From Marisa cornuarietis (taxonomy: Eukaryota; Mollusca; Gastropoda; Architaenioglossa; Ampullariidae), in NCBI GenBank assembly GCA_004794655.1, contig SMMW01000575.1, forward strand, positions 12,413,001-12,477,000: a stretch of DNA of 64,000 nt, read 5' to 3'. The notes beneath the pieces are model-generated. The model was given only the letters and a program-made list of their open reading frames with translations. It made no database searches and had not been told where the DNA came from. Position numbers and translations under genes: made by a program. Below are positions 12,459-25,929 of the stretch, piece by piece (the stretch's first letter is position 1; the number at the start of each line of letters is the position of its first letter).

Positions 12459-13463
12459 TTGTTTTCTGTTTTTTTGTGTGTTTCTTTTTTCGGTTTATCG
12501 GATGTCTGGCGTTCTCAACATTCTTGCGTGACTCGGGGGAAAAATCGCCTTGTTTGCTGTTTTGCTTTCTTCAGTTTCCTTCTTTGTTTTTATTTTTTTC
12601 TTTCCTCTGTTTTTAACTTACTACCTGTTTTCATCCAGTCACATTTTGTCTCTTTCCGCGGCGGTTCCTGATTTACGTTCTTCGTGTTATATCCCTCCCC
12701 CTCTCCATCTCTATCTGTACGTCCATTTGTATGAGCTATATAATAAATAATTCACTGTGGACTGGCCTTCTTTGTTTATATTCCGATTTCCGTATTGCTT
12801 TCTGACTAGACACGTCGCCATTTGCTCCTCGTGAAAGCAGCCTTTTTTTCCCCTCTCCGTTCACTCCTATTTTCAGAAACAAAACCTGCCAGATGACTGT
12901 CTAGTCAGACCGTATCGACTCGGTGAACACAAAGCCATCAGTTCACTTGTACCCGGAAGAAAACAAAACCCCAAACAAATAAAAGGTTTGTTGCTAGCCG
13001 TCAAGCTTTGTTTATATATTCAACATTCCATGTTTGGATTTGCAGTCTTCACTGAATGTCCTTCCCCACCCTCTGGCAGACACGTCTGCGAAGTCCATGA
13101 TGTTCTTTACGTGTCACATTTTTCACGCGTTTCACTTACAAGTCTCACAAAGTGCCCTCTAGGTTTAGTCACAGCCATCGCGCTGTAAATCTTTATAGGT
13201 GTTCTGGGCTCTCTTTGTCCGAAGTAAGATTTATCCAACACTTATTCCAATCTGTCACACCCTCGCGACTCTCTTTGTCTCCCCCCACACTTTCGCAAAT
13301 GACGTCAATACTTGTTTGTTAAGCGGCGCAGGTGTCACAGAAGATACCGTAGATTGCAAAGAGGACTAACTCGTGACGTCATGTTTGTACATTGATACAC
13401 CTAATTAATATGTGATCCCAGCTCACCCACTGGCTTAAACTTGAAAGTGTACAATTCTAATCC

Positions 13464-13485
13464 AGTGTTTTCGAACGCTCCACTT
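13464..13485 (+). repeat. 22-bp exact repeat, copy 2
   Basis: Identical to 12437-12458; here preceded by C, giving CAGTGTTTTCGAACGC, a hAT-like terminus. No opposite end was found. Confidence 0.7.
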
Positions 13486-16479
13486 AAACATGGACAAAGG
13501 CACGTATTATGTGATTCTGTTTGCACTTTCTTTGGACGTTATAGGGGTTCTCACATAAATAAGTGCTGTCTGCGGCATCGAAGCAAAGGTATATGCATGT
13601 ACATCGACAGATAGATCTCAGTAGACAGTTAAACGTTCGCTTGCGACAGCCAATGCACTGTAACCTCACACAAATGATGTTGGATCGCGTGGCTCACGTG
13701 ACCACAATCAACGGTCCCGTCCAAGTCACAACTGTTTCAAGTCCCTGAACTTCAGCGGGCGGGCGTTACTCGTACTCGATGTCCTTGGCGACACCCATGT
13801 CTTGGAGTGGGGAAATTACGAAACGCTTGTTTTATGGCTGTGAACGCCCTCGTCCATGGGGAATGGGGGGGGGGGCTGTGAAATCATACAAAGAAGACTG
13901 TAAGGGTTAGGTTGAGTAGTGCGTCTTTTACATCAGTTGTCTCACGTTGGTCAATAAACGTCACATGTTGCGAGGCACCTAGTCCGCTAGATGCCGCTTC
14001 CCCAAGCGCACGAGGAACACACGCACACATACAAACACACACACAGAGTACAGGTGCTGTTCTTTTTAAGCCTTCGTGCCCAGGCAGACTACACGTCCAT
14101 GGCACCCTAATTAAACAAATCCTGGTTTGTGCACTGCATACAACGGCCACGCCACAAGAGAAAGCATTCTCTAACAAGCATCCGCATTCTTGCGAGCACG
14201 TCCTGCCAGACCTTGGCATTTCACAACAGGCTCTATTTTTTCGAAATCCTGTTCATTTGTGTAAATAAGGGGAGAAAAGTCACTCTGAAACACTGGCTGT
14301 TCATGGCCTTTCTAATGGTATTCCAGAAATGTAGAAAACAATGAAGAAATAACGAAACTGAAGAGTGCATATTTTACTAGCGGGGAGTGTATGTCTGGGA
14401 GGAGTGGGGGGGGGGCGGGAAAGAAATAGATGAGAGAGAGTAGCAGAGAGAGGAGACACACACACACAGCTCCACTCGCTACGAGCACCTGCTAGGATAA
14501 GGGAGATGTAAAAGATAAAATATGGCTGAAGACCTCTTGTTAGGAAAGACTTTCCACTCCCACAAGACTAAACCTAACAGTTATGAGAGGGGTCAGGTAG
14601 GGACACGAAAAAAGGCTGGATCAGCATGAAACTATCGCATGGAACCAGTGCAAGGATTTAAATCAGACCCCCTCTAAAGAACCAGCAGTCTTTTCAATTT
14701 ATTCCAGCGTCAATGGGTGTGGGTGAGCAGTGTGCTCAGATCTTGACCACATAAAAGCTTTTAGATGTTTATGTTGATCCTGGGTGTTATTAGGTGTGTA
14801 CTGAACACCTGAAAAGGTGGTGGTGGTGGTGGTGTAGACTGTAGAGAAGCCCAACACAGCTCTTCCTCTCTTTGTGAGGGAGGGAGTAGGCGTGTAACGA
14901 GAGAGATGAGCCGATTATTGTTATTTCAAAAGTACTGTTTACTGTACGCTCACTAAACATTAGAGGAATGAACCGACCTGTCGCGTGAAAGCAGTTAAAG
15001 CGCTGTGTTACCTCCGATGTTTGCATATCCCTAGGCTGTTCTCTTGAATTGTTTGTCGCTTCAGTAAGTGTGTTTCTCCACTATAGCCTCTGCCTCACCC
15101 CTAACCGGACAACGAATACTTGTCAAACGACATAAGACACAGCTTTATCTGCAAAAATTCCGTTTGTCCTTGACTTTTCCACCAGAAATTCCAAACAGTA
15201 TTTAATTGTAATGAAGGTAGGGGGGAAGCAGGGTTTTATAGAGGAACAAGGACATTACTATAAAGTTTAAAAGCTTTTTTAAAATTTATTATACTCGACC
15301 AGATTATGAGGATTTGTAAGGGACAGCAGGGATACCTGGACTTTTGTTGAAGGGCCGGTGTAGGTTTGAGGGGAAGGGGGGAATTGAATAAAAATTATAA
15401 TAAAGTCGTATAAAGGACCACGGTCATCTCAGATAATGCTGAAAGTACAGAATAGCAGTATGGTGTTTGGTTCAAGTACTCTGCTGCATGGCATTCAGTG
15501 AGGTCGTCACAAGTGATTACTCATGTCATGGTATTTCTGATAGTCACGAAGTACCAGTAGGAAAGTTCTGCAATGATCGTGCAACCATCAGCACCACCCA
15601 CATCATCGACACCCAAGCACCACCTTCATCAACAACAGCATCACCAACACTACCACAAGTTCAAACCTGCCACAGAGCTCACACAGTTCTCCCCTTCGAG
15701 TTCCACAAATTTTGCACGTGTTGGTGTTTTACCTGCTTCAAAATTTTAATTGCGTTCCCACTAACCCAGCTAATGATTGCCTTGGCTTTCGTCTCCTCAA
15801 GCCATATTCAACTCCAGTACAACGAAAAATATAAACCGCATTATAGTTACATAAATACATGTCACTTGCTCCCTCCCACCCGCTCAGCTGGAGTTTCTGC
15901 CCCCCACCCCCACTACACACACACTCCTCTCTTGCTGTACCTTCATTCCGGGAATGTTCAGTGTTACTGTGTGACGTGCATGTTCGAGGTATGCGCAGAT
16001 ACAATGCTAACAATTCTTTGCGCCAAGGACATAAAAGTAACAAGGACATCGCGTGGGCATGTGGGACGTTGCACGGAATTTTTTTTTTTTTTAAAACCTA
16101 GTCGGCGATATAACACTATAGTAGGACTACGTGATCGCTGTCACACAACGTTTTTCATTTCTATTTATCAACACATTCACCGTCGATGACGTTCTTTCCA
16201 TGGGATACGCCTTCTTCTTTCTACGCCTACTGTTTGGCAAAAAGGTCGTCGACGTGGAGGATATCATCAGATCAACAGCGGACAGCAATGCTGCTGCACC
16301 TGTGCGTAGGTTAAGTGTTCGGGACGGGTTCATACAGAAATTTAACACGGCTAAAAAAATTTAAATAGTTTTAAGTGACTAGATGTTTACAGTGTCCAGT
16401 TTCTAAACGTATAAAGAATTATAAAGTATACAGCAAGAGATAATAAGCCGCGTGGGGCTGACGAGCGCGAGAAGCAGTC
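13486..16479. other. Intergenic stretch, no gene recognised
   Basis: Contains short CA and GGT runs. The longest open frame in the window (15467-16189, 240 codons, plus) has biased, non-domain sequence rich in His, Thr and Cys and runs into a T-tract at about 16080; I do not consider it a gene. Confidence 0.5.
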
Positions 16480-17225
16480 TGCATGGCAGAGAACAGCCAG
16501 CGGAAAAAACACGCCGCACGTCGAGCGTGGCCGTCCTCGCTGTCCGGGTCACAGCTTGTCCCGCTTTCACACACCGCATCACGTGACCACGCATGCCATT
16601 CGAGGCGCGAGTTGAACTGCCCGGATGTGTGGCCCAGACGTCAGACGCGAGCGTTACCCTCCTACGCGCTGTTACCGCGCATGCGCAGTCTTTAGATTAC
16701 GCTCGCGCCGGCCACATACTCAATCACGCGCGTATGAATACACGGCGCTTGGAAGAAACGGGGGGGGGGGCGGTGGGATTGGGTGGAACGACGCGTAGGA
16801 ATACACGCTGGTTATTTATACATGCTAGCGTTCGTCCCCACACCCACCCCCACCCACCCCAACAGCCGCCCCTTGCTGCCGCGATCGATTGTCGCGACAT
16901 CCACACGGTCGTGAGATCACGTGGTGTATACACGGCCCGGCTGCGACCCCCGCGCACGCGCTCGCTCAGCTGATCACAGGTAGAGTGACGCGAGAAAAGC
17001 GGGACTGGAATGCGAAGTAGTCCCCTAGCGCGCGCTTTGTTTTGCTGAACGGGCGACGTCAGGGCTCGTCGACGCTTGGACTGGAATATGGAATGTAGTG
17101 TGAATCCGTGCGTTGTCGGCCGGCATGGCTGCGAGAGAAGAGAGCTGTGATGTAAGCGCACCCAAGGCAAGCAACGCGATGTCGCTTGGGGGCGACAAAA
17201 GAAACATAGTGTGAATGGAAGGCCT
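16480..17225. promoter_or_regulatory. CpG-rich stretch, possible promoter / first exon
   Basis: Markedly denser in CG dinucleotides than the surroundings, with CACGTG/TCACGTG E-box-like sites (for example about 16580 and 16918) and TGACGTCA-like motifs. At 17125 an ATG in GGCATGGCT context opens MAAREESCD and is followed directly by GTAAGC, which could be a first coding exon with a donor. I could not find a following exon, so this is only a candidate. Confidence 0.3.
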
Positions 17226-18386
17226 GTAGGTCCTGACGACGACCAGATAATCAACGGCAAAAAAGGGTTAACACGAGTCTATGTAGATAAACGCTTTCGG
17301 TATAAGTGTACGAACAGACTAGTATCTCAAAATTCAAGAAGGGGGGGGGGGGAAACCTGGTAGTGGACAATTGTCTAGAAATCAAATGTACTGCCTGGTG
17401 TGTGATGAGAAAAAGCAAATACTGTTTTTTTTCATTCCTGCATTTTCAGATGGCGAGTAATTTTAATTGTTCTTTACAGAACTTCCCGCAATCAGCTTAT
17501 CGCAGACTACAAATGGGTTTTTAAAAGGAGTGTTTTCTGTGTCATCTAATGAATGTGGTTGTCTCAAATTTCTGGATGGAAACGTTGTGAACTATGTGGA
17601 TATTTAGCTGGAGTTTTAAAGAAAGAACGCGATTTCTTTCCTAGAACAAAAGAAAAATCCCCTGACCATGGTAGAGCCAATAATATCTGAAGGGACTGTA
17701 TTCGATCGTTTCTCAGTCGTGCTTTAACAACACGTCTGAGAAGAAATCAAAAAAAAGGGGTGGGACAGGAGATGAGGACCGGGTGGTGTGTTGACGTCAC
17801 TGCCACAGCGCCCAAGGTGAAGCCGGCGAGAGCGAGATTTGCTTCAGTCACTGATCTAAAACTTAGGTTCAGGTCAGGTCAGGGACAACTTGGTCTGCTA
17901 GCAACGGGCACGATGAGGAGGTCACCGAGTTGCGAAATCTTGACCTGCTGAGTGTCTTCTTCTTTCGCATCGGCCACGTGCCGAAAGGCATGGCTTATGT
18001 GTTTCCTTCAGCAGGTTTTGTTTTCCTCTGCGCTAATCGTCTGTACACAATTTATATCAGTGGCTATACAAATCATGTTGATGGCACCCGATACCGAGAT
18101 GTAGGTCAGTAGGTTAGTGTGCACGGGGAAGGAAACGCACGCACTCACAATGCACCCTCTTCTATTGTGCTGGAGGGTGATAGCACACGATTCATTCATT
18201 CCCAACTTCCTTTTAATACACACTACAAATAAATATCTTGTGAAAGCCATGAAGCGCTTTCCTTCTTGGCGAGTAAAGCTCAATCAGTTAACCAATAGCC
18301 TCGATCTCCCTGTATTGTTCATTTTTCTTGCTTAATTCTTTCCTTGTTCCTATCTTGGCGGCCCTATGCTCCTCGAGAAGTAACAA

Positions 18387-18451
<65 letters not shown>

Positions 18452-19480
18452 CCTATTTTGTACAATTATTTGTTTATATAGTTCTGAATCCAGGCGCATG
18501 TCCACTTCTAAGAGAAACAAGTTCAGATGTATTAGTATGAACAGTTCAACGCTTGACTGCCTCGAACTGCAGTTTAAAAGACAGTTTAGTTCCCTAGCCA
18601 TCTGCAGCATCAAGTTGAATAGCTCGTGCAGCAGCAGTGACGGTTTGCGTTGACTCTGTGTGAAAGGGAAGTTGTTATCATCATCAAATGAGGATATGGT
18701 TCACCAGGCATCACAGGACAGTTGACAAAACAAAGCTGGGAGACCTGTATCGCTGCATAGCACTTGAAATGAATGAACAAAATAAATACATAAATTAATA
18801 AAATGCAGCAGCACCAGACAGCACAACCGACAGATGGTATGGACATTGGCTGCTGTCAAAGGTCGTGTCACTGCCCTACACGCTAAAGACTGTAAGAAGA
18901 CAAATGGGGACAGGGGGATACTTATTGTAACTCGTCTTCCACGGGTTGTAAATCCCCCCCCCACCCTTTCTAGACTTTTCAGCGTCCCCAGCCTGTGGCA
19001 AAAAATTCTCTCTCTCACACACAGTTCTTGCACACACATCCACATATATATCTGCCAGGAAGCAGGTGTGCATGGCAGAGCGTACGTCCGCGCAGGTACA
19101 ACAAGTACGATAGCAGGTGGAAAGCAGTATAATTCGACTGGGTGACACTTGCACGCTGGTGCGACTTGACTGATTGAAACTTTCATGCTGGGGAGCTGTA
19201 GACAGTTGCGTAACGGGAATTCCTGTCTGTTACCAAATGACAAGCGAACAAAAATTGGAAAGCGCCATGAGCCCTGACCTCTTCGGTTGAGCGCAATCTT
19301 CCGCCAATCTTTCACAATCAAGTGACTGAGCTCGGCCATGGACTATTTTCTGGGTTGGGAAAGGAGAAGAAGATAAGACCACATTTGCTGAAACTGTTAA
19401 TAATGAGTTCGTTCGTGAGTGCGTGCATCATGCGAAACAGTTTTTGTTCATGAGTACTATGACTCTCATCTCTTGAATCC
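17226..19480. other. Intergenic stretch, no gene recognised
   Basis: Apart from the ATG microsatellite at 18390-18451, only short unrelated frames on both strands. Minus frames at 18701-19339 show no family motif. Confidence 0.45.
18390..18451. repeat. (ATG)n microsatellite
   Basis: About 20 perfect TGA/ATG units; produces poly-Met and poly-Ile frames that are not genes. Confidence 0.97.
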
Positions 19481-19482
19481 TC

Positions 19483-19680
19483 TTATCTCCTAATGGAGCA
19501 TAGGGCCTCTACAGTCGTCTTCCACTTTTCGCGGTCTTTGGCGGTCTGCTTTGCTGTCTCCCAGGTCAGGTCTGCTAGTTTAAGCTCTTGCAGTAGGCTG
19601 CGTCTCCATGTCTGTCTTGGTCGCCCTTGTTTCCTCTTCCCTTGGGGATTCCAGTCCATCGCTTGTCTGGTACGCACTAA
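19483..19680 (-). pseudogene. Non-LTR retrotransposon RT C-terminal fragment
   Basis: The minus-strand frame reads WNPQGKRKQGRPRQTWRR, then TWETAKQTAKDREKW and LCSIRR before a stop. This W-PxGKRxxGRPxxTWRR ... DRxxW ... LCSxR pattern is the usual C-terminus of endonuclease/reverse-transcriptase proteins of LINE-type elements in invertebrates. Only the last 64 codons are recognisable; upstream sequence has no palm-domain motif. It is a 5'-truncated copy, as is common for LINEs. Confidence 0.8.
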
Positions 19681-19942
19681 AAATGGCTGTAAACTAGAAT
19701 CACCCCAGACAGGAAGGAATGTAAGCTAGCCCAATGATTGGAGTGAATTTAAAGCAGCACCCATAGCGAGAATGATCAATTATAGACTAGTCTAGTGCTC
19801 TTGGCTGAAATGAATGTGGTTCTCACAAAAGACCTTTAACATTAAACACAATGCACTTTTCTCGTCGCCAACATAAGAGACCAAACCAACTTTCGTTGAA
19901 TAAGATTTAAGATACACGTACACCTTCCAGTATGGCTGCGCT

Positions 19943-19943
<1 letters not shown>

Positions 19944-20006
<63 letters not shown>
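19944..20006. repeat. (TG)n microsatellite
   Basis: About 31 TG units. Confidence 0.97.
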
Positions 20007-20007
<1 letters not shown>

Positions 20008-23000
20008 ATATATAGCAACTCGTTTTATGAAAAATTAAACGTCACAAAGTAATGTGAAAAAGATAATAAAAATCTACAGCAATTTAAAAAGTAATAAAAT
20101 ATTTTACGTGTTCGTAACATTCACTTTCGGACAGGCAGCGACGAAATGCGAGATTGTTTATCCTGCGTCACTCTCCATTATCATCTGTCAACAGCATTTT
20201 TAAACGATGATGTCATCATGTCATTCGTGCATCGATATAGCAGTACATGGGGAGAGTACACGTCCTCAAAAGAAGACAGTGTGTTCTGTGCTGGTGAAGA
20301 ATTCAGGGGTGACGACAGTGCCACATTAAAGATTTGAAGAAAAAAAATTCCTTTCAAAACTTCTAAGTGCATTATCACTCACCAAATCTTAACACCTATA
20401 AACTACAGAACCAAATAAAAAAAGAACATTTAAAAATGTTATTAAAAACTAATTGTCTGCCTACAAGTAAACCAGCAAACCGAGAACGGAGAACACGCAC
20501 GCGCACGCGAGCACGCGCCCACACACACACACACACACATGTGTACTACATAACGCCCTCTTGATAAACTTGCAGAGTGCAGGCGCGTTGCTCGCGAGGC
20601 TTAGTTTTCCTGCAGACAAGTCCCTCGCCCACCGACCCATTTCACGAGACATTTTAGGGGCGAAGCGCGCCGCACGTGCAATCCTGGGTGATGCTGTTGC
20701 CCTCGCCGTGGAATCTGACATGCACGTGCGAGCGCACTATGGCGCGTGCCGGCAGGGCTGCGTAGGAGTACTCATGACCCCCTTCTTCTGTTTCCTCCAC
20801 ACCTTCCAACAGTTCCAAGACTAGAGGGAGGAAAGAGCCGTGAGAGGGGAGGTAAATCTACCCAATGTACCCGCCTGTTTCTGCATGATGCGGCGCCTTG
20901 CGATCTTACTCGCGACATGTTGTGATGGGGAAGAGGGAGGAGGAGGAGGAGTTAGGGGTGAGAGACTGCTGCAAGGCAGGCTGCTGTCTGAGGGCTCGGG
21001 TTTATTAATCGCACTGTGGCTGAGCTATTTGCACGTACGGAATGCAGTTCCTGCAGATCGCGGAGCCAGACAGAAACCTGAAATATGCGCTGAACACTAC
21101 TCCTTTTCTTGACGGTCACACCCAGGAGAGTCTGAAAACTGTTCCTCGCTCAGAGTTTGTATCGTCAAAAGCATGCATCTTCTTTATTATTTTGTTTGTT
21201 TGTTTGTTTTGGTGGTGGTGGTGGTAAAGTCGTAGCAGCGCTAGTGTATATGGAGTTATAATTTTATTTCCGAAATCGGTGAGGACGCCGTTCACAATTT
21301 ATTTTTAATTTAAAAAATAAGAAAAGTAATTGATTGTGCCTTTCCTTTCAGAGCCTACACAGTATTCTTAAATAAACTTCCAACTTAACTGCAACGGCAT
21401 GTTTTTAAATACTGTATTCTGTATGGCAGCGTTAAAAGTAATACATATATAGTTACATAATCCGTACAAACTCACGAACCTAAAAAAAAAGAAAGAAACC
21501 AAGTAAAAGACATTGTTGAGAGAACAAAAGTAAAGTAGAAACAAAAAAGGGCAGGATTGGGGCAGAATGAAAAAAAAAAACACGTTGAGAAAATTTGGGG
21601 GGAAAGGGAGTGGAAATAGGGAGTGTAAGAATAAGAACTTGTGTTTGACGGCGAGTGTGCAGCTAATTGAAGGTTTGTTTTACGCCAACTAGCTGGTCCC
21701 GGAAACAGGTGTCACATACAGAAGATAAAATTTTAAAAAACCAGCATATCCATGACAAGATCTGAGCCAAGCACTTCCTGTTCTTAATGGTTTAGTGACA
21801 CCAGAGAAGGAGGAAAAGAGAATAATGTACGCAAGGGAGAGTCTGGGGAGTGGGGGGTGGGGAATCCAGGGAACGTGAAAGATCGGCGTGACCACCTGCT
21901 TTAAAACAAAAATCACTGGTTTGTTGATTCGCTTTAGTTTGTCGTGTTCGTTGCCATAAACTTGCAATAATTCTCATATACAAGTTAATAATGCATGGCC
22001 GCTACTTGCGGACGTATCAAGTTTTACTGGTCAAGGCCGAAGGACGTGTTTACTGCCTGCAGCTGCTCGTGTGCACAACAGGATTCGCAGGAATGTGCTT
22101 CGCTTGCTGTGACCTTTCTTACGGGACAATCACGTAACACATCCCCCAGCTCGTGTACTCTAACAATGGTTTATATATTTAAATAACATCTTGAGTGCGT
22201 ATACATAGATACGTTTGTATTTACTGTGGTCCATCAGTGGTTCTGTCGCGTTCACTTTTTTTTTTCTCTCTCTCTCTCTCCCTGTGTGTGTCTGTGTGAG
22301 AGAAAGAAGGCGTGTATGAAGCCGTGTGCGAGAGAGAAAAAGCAGGCGTGTATGAAGCCCTGTTAGATGAAAGAAACCACAGGATGCTGTGGGGATGTAC
22401 AAGGTGACACGTACCTCCCTTCCCTCACGTGAGGGGGAAAGGTAGACTTCAGTGCGCGGTTCTTGTTTGAACAGGGGCTCGGTAGCGTAGAGGGTTGGGT
22501 AAAGAAAAACAGCGAGGGAGTGGAGATGGGACCTCCCTCACAAAGAGTTGGCCTCGACATAAGTTTGGTATAACATATATCCTTCACCAATAGGTGAAAG
22601 GTGTAGGGACTACTTTTACAGGCTGCTGCTGGCTGTGAGCGACCCAACACAGGCCTGCGACAGCCTTGATTTCTTTTTTTTTTTTTTCCATACATGAAAC
22701 TGTCCATAAACGTCAGTGGGTGTAGCAAGTCTGAGTATGGGAAGGAGATAAGAACACTGGCGTTACCAACCCAAAAATTTCCAACCCTTGTGTAGGCCGT
22801 CGTTTTACGGAAGAAAAAATTCGGCAAAGTGCCGAAGCGTCAAATCCCCGAAGTGCCTTAAAGTCCTACTGTAGTGACAAACATTGGCTAATCAGCATGT
22901 TGACTGAAGTTTCAATGTCAGCGTTCGCCCCACCAAACCACTGAACGATATTTGTCCTATTAAGAATGGTCTTGTGAGTGTGGCGTGGCTGGTCTCGACG

Positions 23001-23155
23001 AAAGGTAGAGGTGAAAGTAGTTTTCTTACCTCTCGGACTTTGGTGAGGGAGACGTGAGGTCTCACTTCTCTCGGGGGCCCCAGTTTTGTGAGGGCGGTAA
23101 CCACCTTCTCTCCTGCGCTCGTTGCCTTTCCTTTCCCATTTAGAGACCATCCTCT
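20007..23155. other. Intergenic stretch, no gene recognised
   Basis: Short CA runs (about 20520), GGA and GGT runs (about 20935 and 21210), and a TC/TG run near 22260. Minus-strand frames at 22363-22827 and 22866-23267 lack known motifs; the latter enters the palindrome arm. Confidence 0.45.
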
Positions 23156-23159
23156 TACC

Positions 23160-23700
23160 TGAATGATTTGCGTTTTTTTGCAGATATCGGTAGATATAGG
23201 CGTTATCAACATAACCTGTAAATTTCAGCCTCCAAAGCCCATCCATTAATTGATTATCCGCTAGCAAAGTACGCGATTCCCACCTGTGATCAGCGAGCGC
23301 TGCTAACAGTGTACTACGTCACACTAGTGCACCATTCACAACATTGACAGCCGTCAACACCAAACAGAAAGAGAGAATGAGCGACAGTTCGGACTATTCG
23401 GACGCTGAAAGTCTGCATTTCTCGTGGTTCTGAAAAACTGCTACTTTAGCACGAGAAATACAGACTTTCAACGTTCGAATAACCCAAACTGTCGCTCATT
23501 CTCTCTTTCTGTTTGGTGTTGACGGCTGCCAATGTTGTGAATGGTCCACTAGCGTGACGTAGTACACTGTAAGTGGCGCTTGTTCATTGCAGGTGCGAAT
23601 CGTAGCGGATGGGTTTTGGAGGATAAAATTTACAGGTTAGTTTTATATCGCCTATATCTACCGATATCTGGAAAATACGTAAACCATTCAGGTTGGTCTT
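23160..23700. repeat. Large imperfect palindrome (fold-back element?)
   Basis: The left arm (about 23160-23426) and right arm (about 23450-23700) are diverged inverted copies separated by a 23-nt loop (23427-23449). Matching blocks include CTCGTG/CACGAG at the centre, GAAAGAGAGAATGAGCGACAG against CTGTCGCTCATTCTCTCTTTC, CAGATATCGGTAGATATAGG against its reverse complement at 23651-23670, and CATTCAGGT/ACCTGAATG near the ends. A 25-bp length difference lies between the arms. Transcribed, it would fold into a hairpin of roughly 250 bp. It is either a fold-back/MITE element or an inverted duplication. Confidence 0.85.
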
Positions 23701-24182
23701 TAACAGCTCGGTCAGGTGGGGGAGGTATGGTACGCGGCAAGAGTATAGTAGTACGCGGGTATCGAACGGTCTTATGCGTGTGCCTCCGGTCTAAGTCGCC
23801 GCTGTTGTAACTACCCAGTTATCCACATCCCCCCTTCAACCTATGACGAAGTAATTGGATAGGGTAACAGGGAACAGTGGGAAAGGAGGTATAAGCGGAT
23901 TAGGGAAGGAAGAGTGTTTATTATCTGCAAGAGAGAGGTGTGAAACGAGACAGACTGAAGTACTCCACCAACGAGGTCTCCAAAGAGCTGGCGGACACAA
24001 GAAACAACATTACAGTGCATGACGTCACAGGTCTCGCGTGCATGAGACCGGACTGGTCCTGGCATCAACACGTCGTCAACAGCCGGCCTAGTACCCACTC
24101 CCACCCCGTGTTCCTTTCCCTAATCTGCGGAAAATCGACACACAGCTAGGTCTCTGTCGGTCAACGTGCATTTCTTTCTGTC

Positions 24183-24184
<2 letters not shown>

Positions 24185-24250
<66 letters not shown>
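24185..24250. repeat. (GT)n(GA)n microsatellite
   Basis: About 27 GT units followed by GA units. Confidence 0.97.
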
Positions 24251-25329
24251 ACCCGGAGTAGGGAGTGAGTGGGGGAGGTAGTTAAATTGTTGATTGATGT
24301 CAGCGTCTGCGACCTACGGACAAGGCAATAAGAAAGTAAGAAGCGAATGGCGAAAAAATGATTGTTAATGACCAACACCTGCTTAAATGCTGTACGTCGG
24401 AAGTTTTCTCCAGGTCTTTCTGTTTGTTCCCCCTTTAAAATTATACCCCCTTCCTCCGACCATCCTGCAAAATCGCCCCTACGTGTCAGCATTTGCACCG
24501 ATTAAATCAGGTAACCAAACAGTGGTAAAAGAATTACATCTGCACCCACAATCGCTGCCCACGTACACGACTTGGACTACGTGACTTTATCAAACATTAT
24601 TCGATGTTCTGCGATATACTTGTTATTATTATTACAGCCAAACAAGTGCCCTTCGTAAATTATTAATGTACTTTTCTCGCTATTTATTCACTTCAAATAA
24701 CAATTTTGATGTCACAGAAAGCCTAACAAAACTTTATTACCTATTATATTCTATAACACGGCGATGTTTGCAACCATAAGCAGGTATTTGGAGACAGAAA
24801 GTTAAAGAGATTCGTCGAACTGTATTCGTGGTGGCACCAGTGACATACTGGCTTTTTAGAGATGAAGTGTTCTTCGGGTCGTCATCTATCAATGGTTTAC
24901 ACTTTTTCCTCTCTTAGATCCTCTCCTTCCTATCCTCTTAATAGTAATAATAGTATTTCTATATCGGATTTCCTTGGTGGGAGCAAGCTCAATGCGCTTT
25001 GACATAAACAGTGGGCTAACAATAGCTCTGTACTGAGTAGACCCTATAATATAGTTTCACTATAAGTAGGCGCAATGTGTTGTGCAGAAATTCAATAAGT
25101 AAAACACACAACATTACAAGTAGCAACATTTCGCGTCTCTCACAGTCAAAAGAAAGAATCATCTGAATACTTCGTTTGAAGTTCTAGAACAACCCAGTTG
25201 AGAGTAGAGCACAGTTCTGGCACAGCAGTCCAGAAACACGCATGAAGCAAGATCCAGGATGACATGAAACGCATCTATCACCAGACGACATTCTCTGAAG
25301 TGCATAGATCCGACATCTGATCTGGAGAG

Positions 25330-25612
25330 CAGGCAGTAAAGTGCCGGAAAAGTTCAAAGTTTCAGTGAAGGAGGCACAAAGAAACCCAGGGCAAGATAGC
25401 AAAACGAAGAACAGGACGCAAAGGCCGTTAGTGGATGAAGATGTCTGTTGGAAGAAATGACGCAGCACGAACATTGAAGAACGATGCAGAACAGAGGCAA
25501 ATGGCGCAACAAACACACATCACAGATCAGTAGGAGACATTAAAATTCGAGGTAGATCCATGGACGAGACAAAAGGTCAGAGAGCTGGTCCCCTTCAGTC
25601 AGTTAGGAGAAG
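25330..25612. repeat. Dispersed repeat family X, copy 2
   Basis: Second, diverged copy of the repeat at 4690-4937, with the same block order and orientation. The minus-strand open frame here is not conserved in copy 1 apart from the shared DNA, so I do not call it a gene. Confidence 0.7.
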
Positions 25613-25929
25613 AAATGCTACATAGAGACAGGTGAACAAGTTGCAGATTTCCTGTGCGCGGCGTTACCAAACTGCTTGTAAGCCTGAAAGGAAGAAGCAG
25701 CTTTAATTACAGACCACCACGCCTCAAACCACACGTTCTAACGCCCTTGGAGTTGCCCATGTTTTTTTCTTGTATCCCTCGGCTCTTTGTGAAAATTGAG
25801 CATTATAAAAGGCGAACTGGGACTAGTTTTTCTTGCCCATCATTCTCAAAATTCTGATTACATCACGACGTCTCTACTTTATTCACATTTGTATTCGCTT
25901 TGTATTTTTTCCTTCTTAAAGGTCTGGGT

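Noticed and set aside
15467..16189. Longest open frame in the window (240 codons)
   Set aside because: No domain, signal or conserved motif is visible, composition is irregular, and it runs into a T-tract; a chance frame is the simpler explanation.
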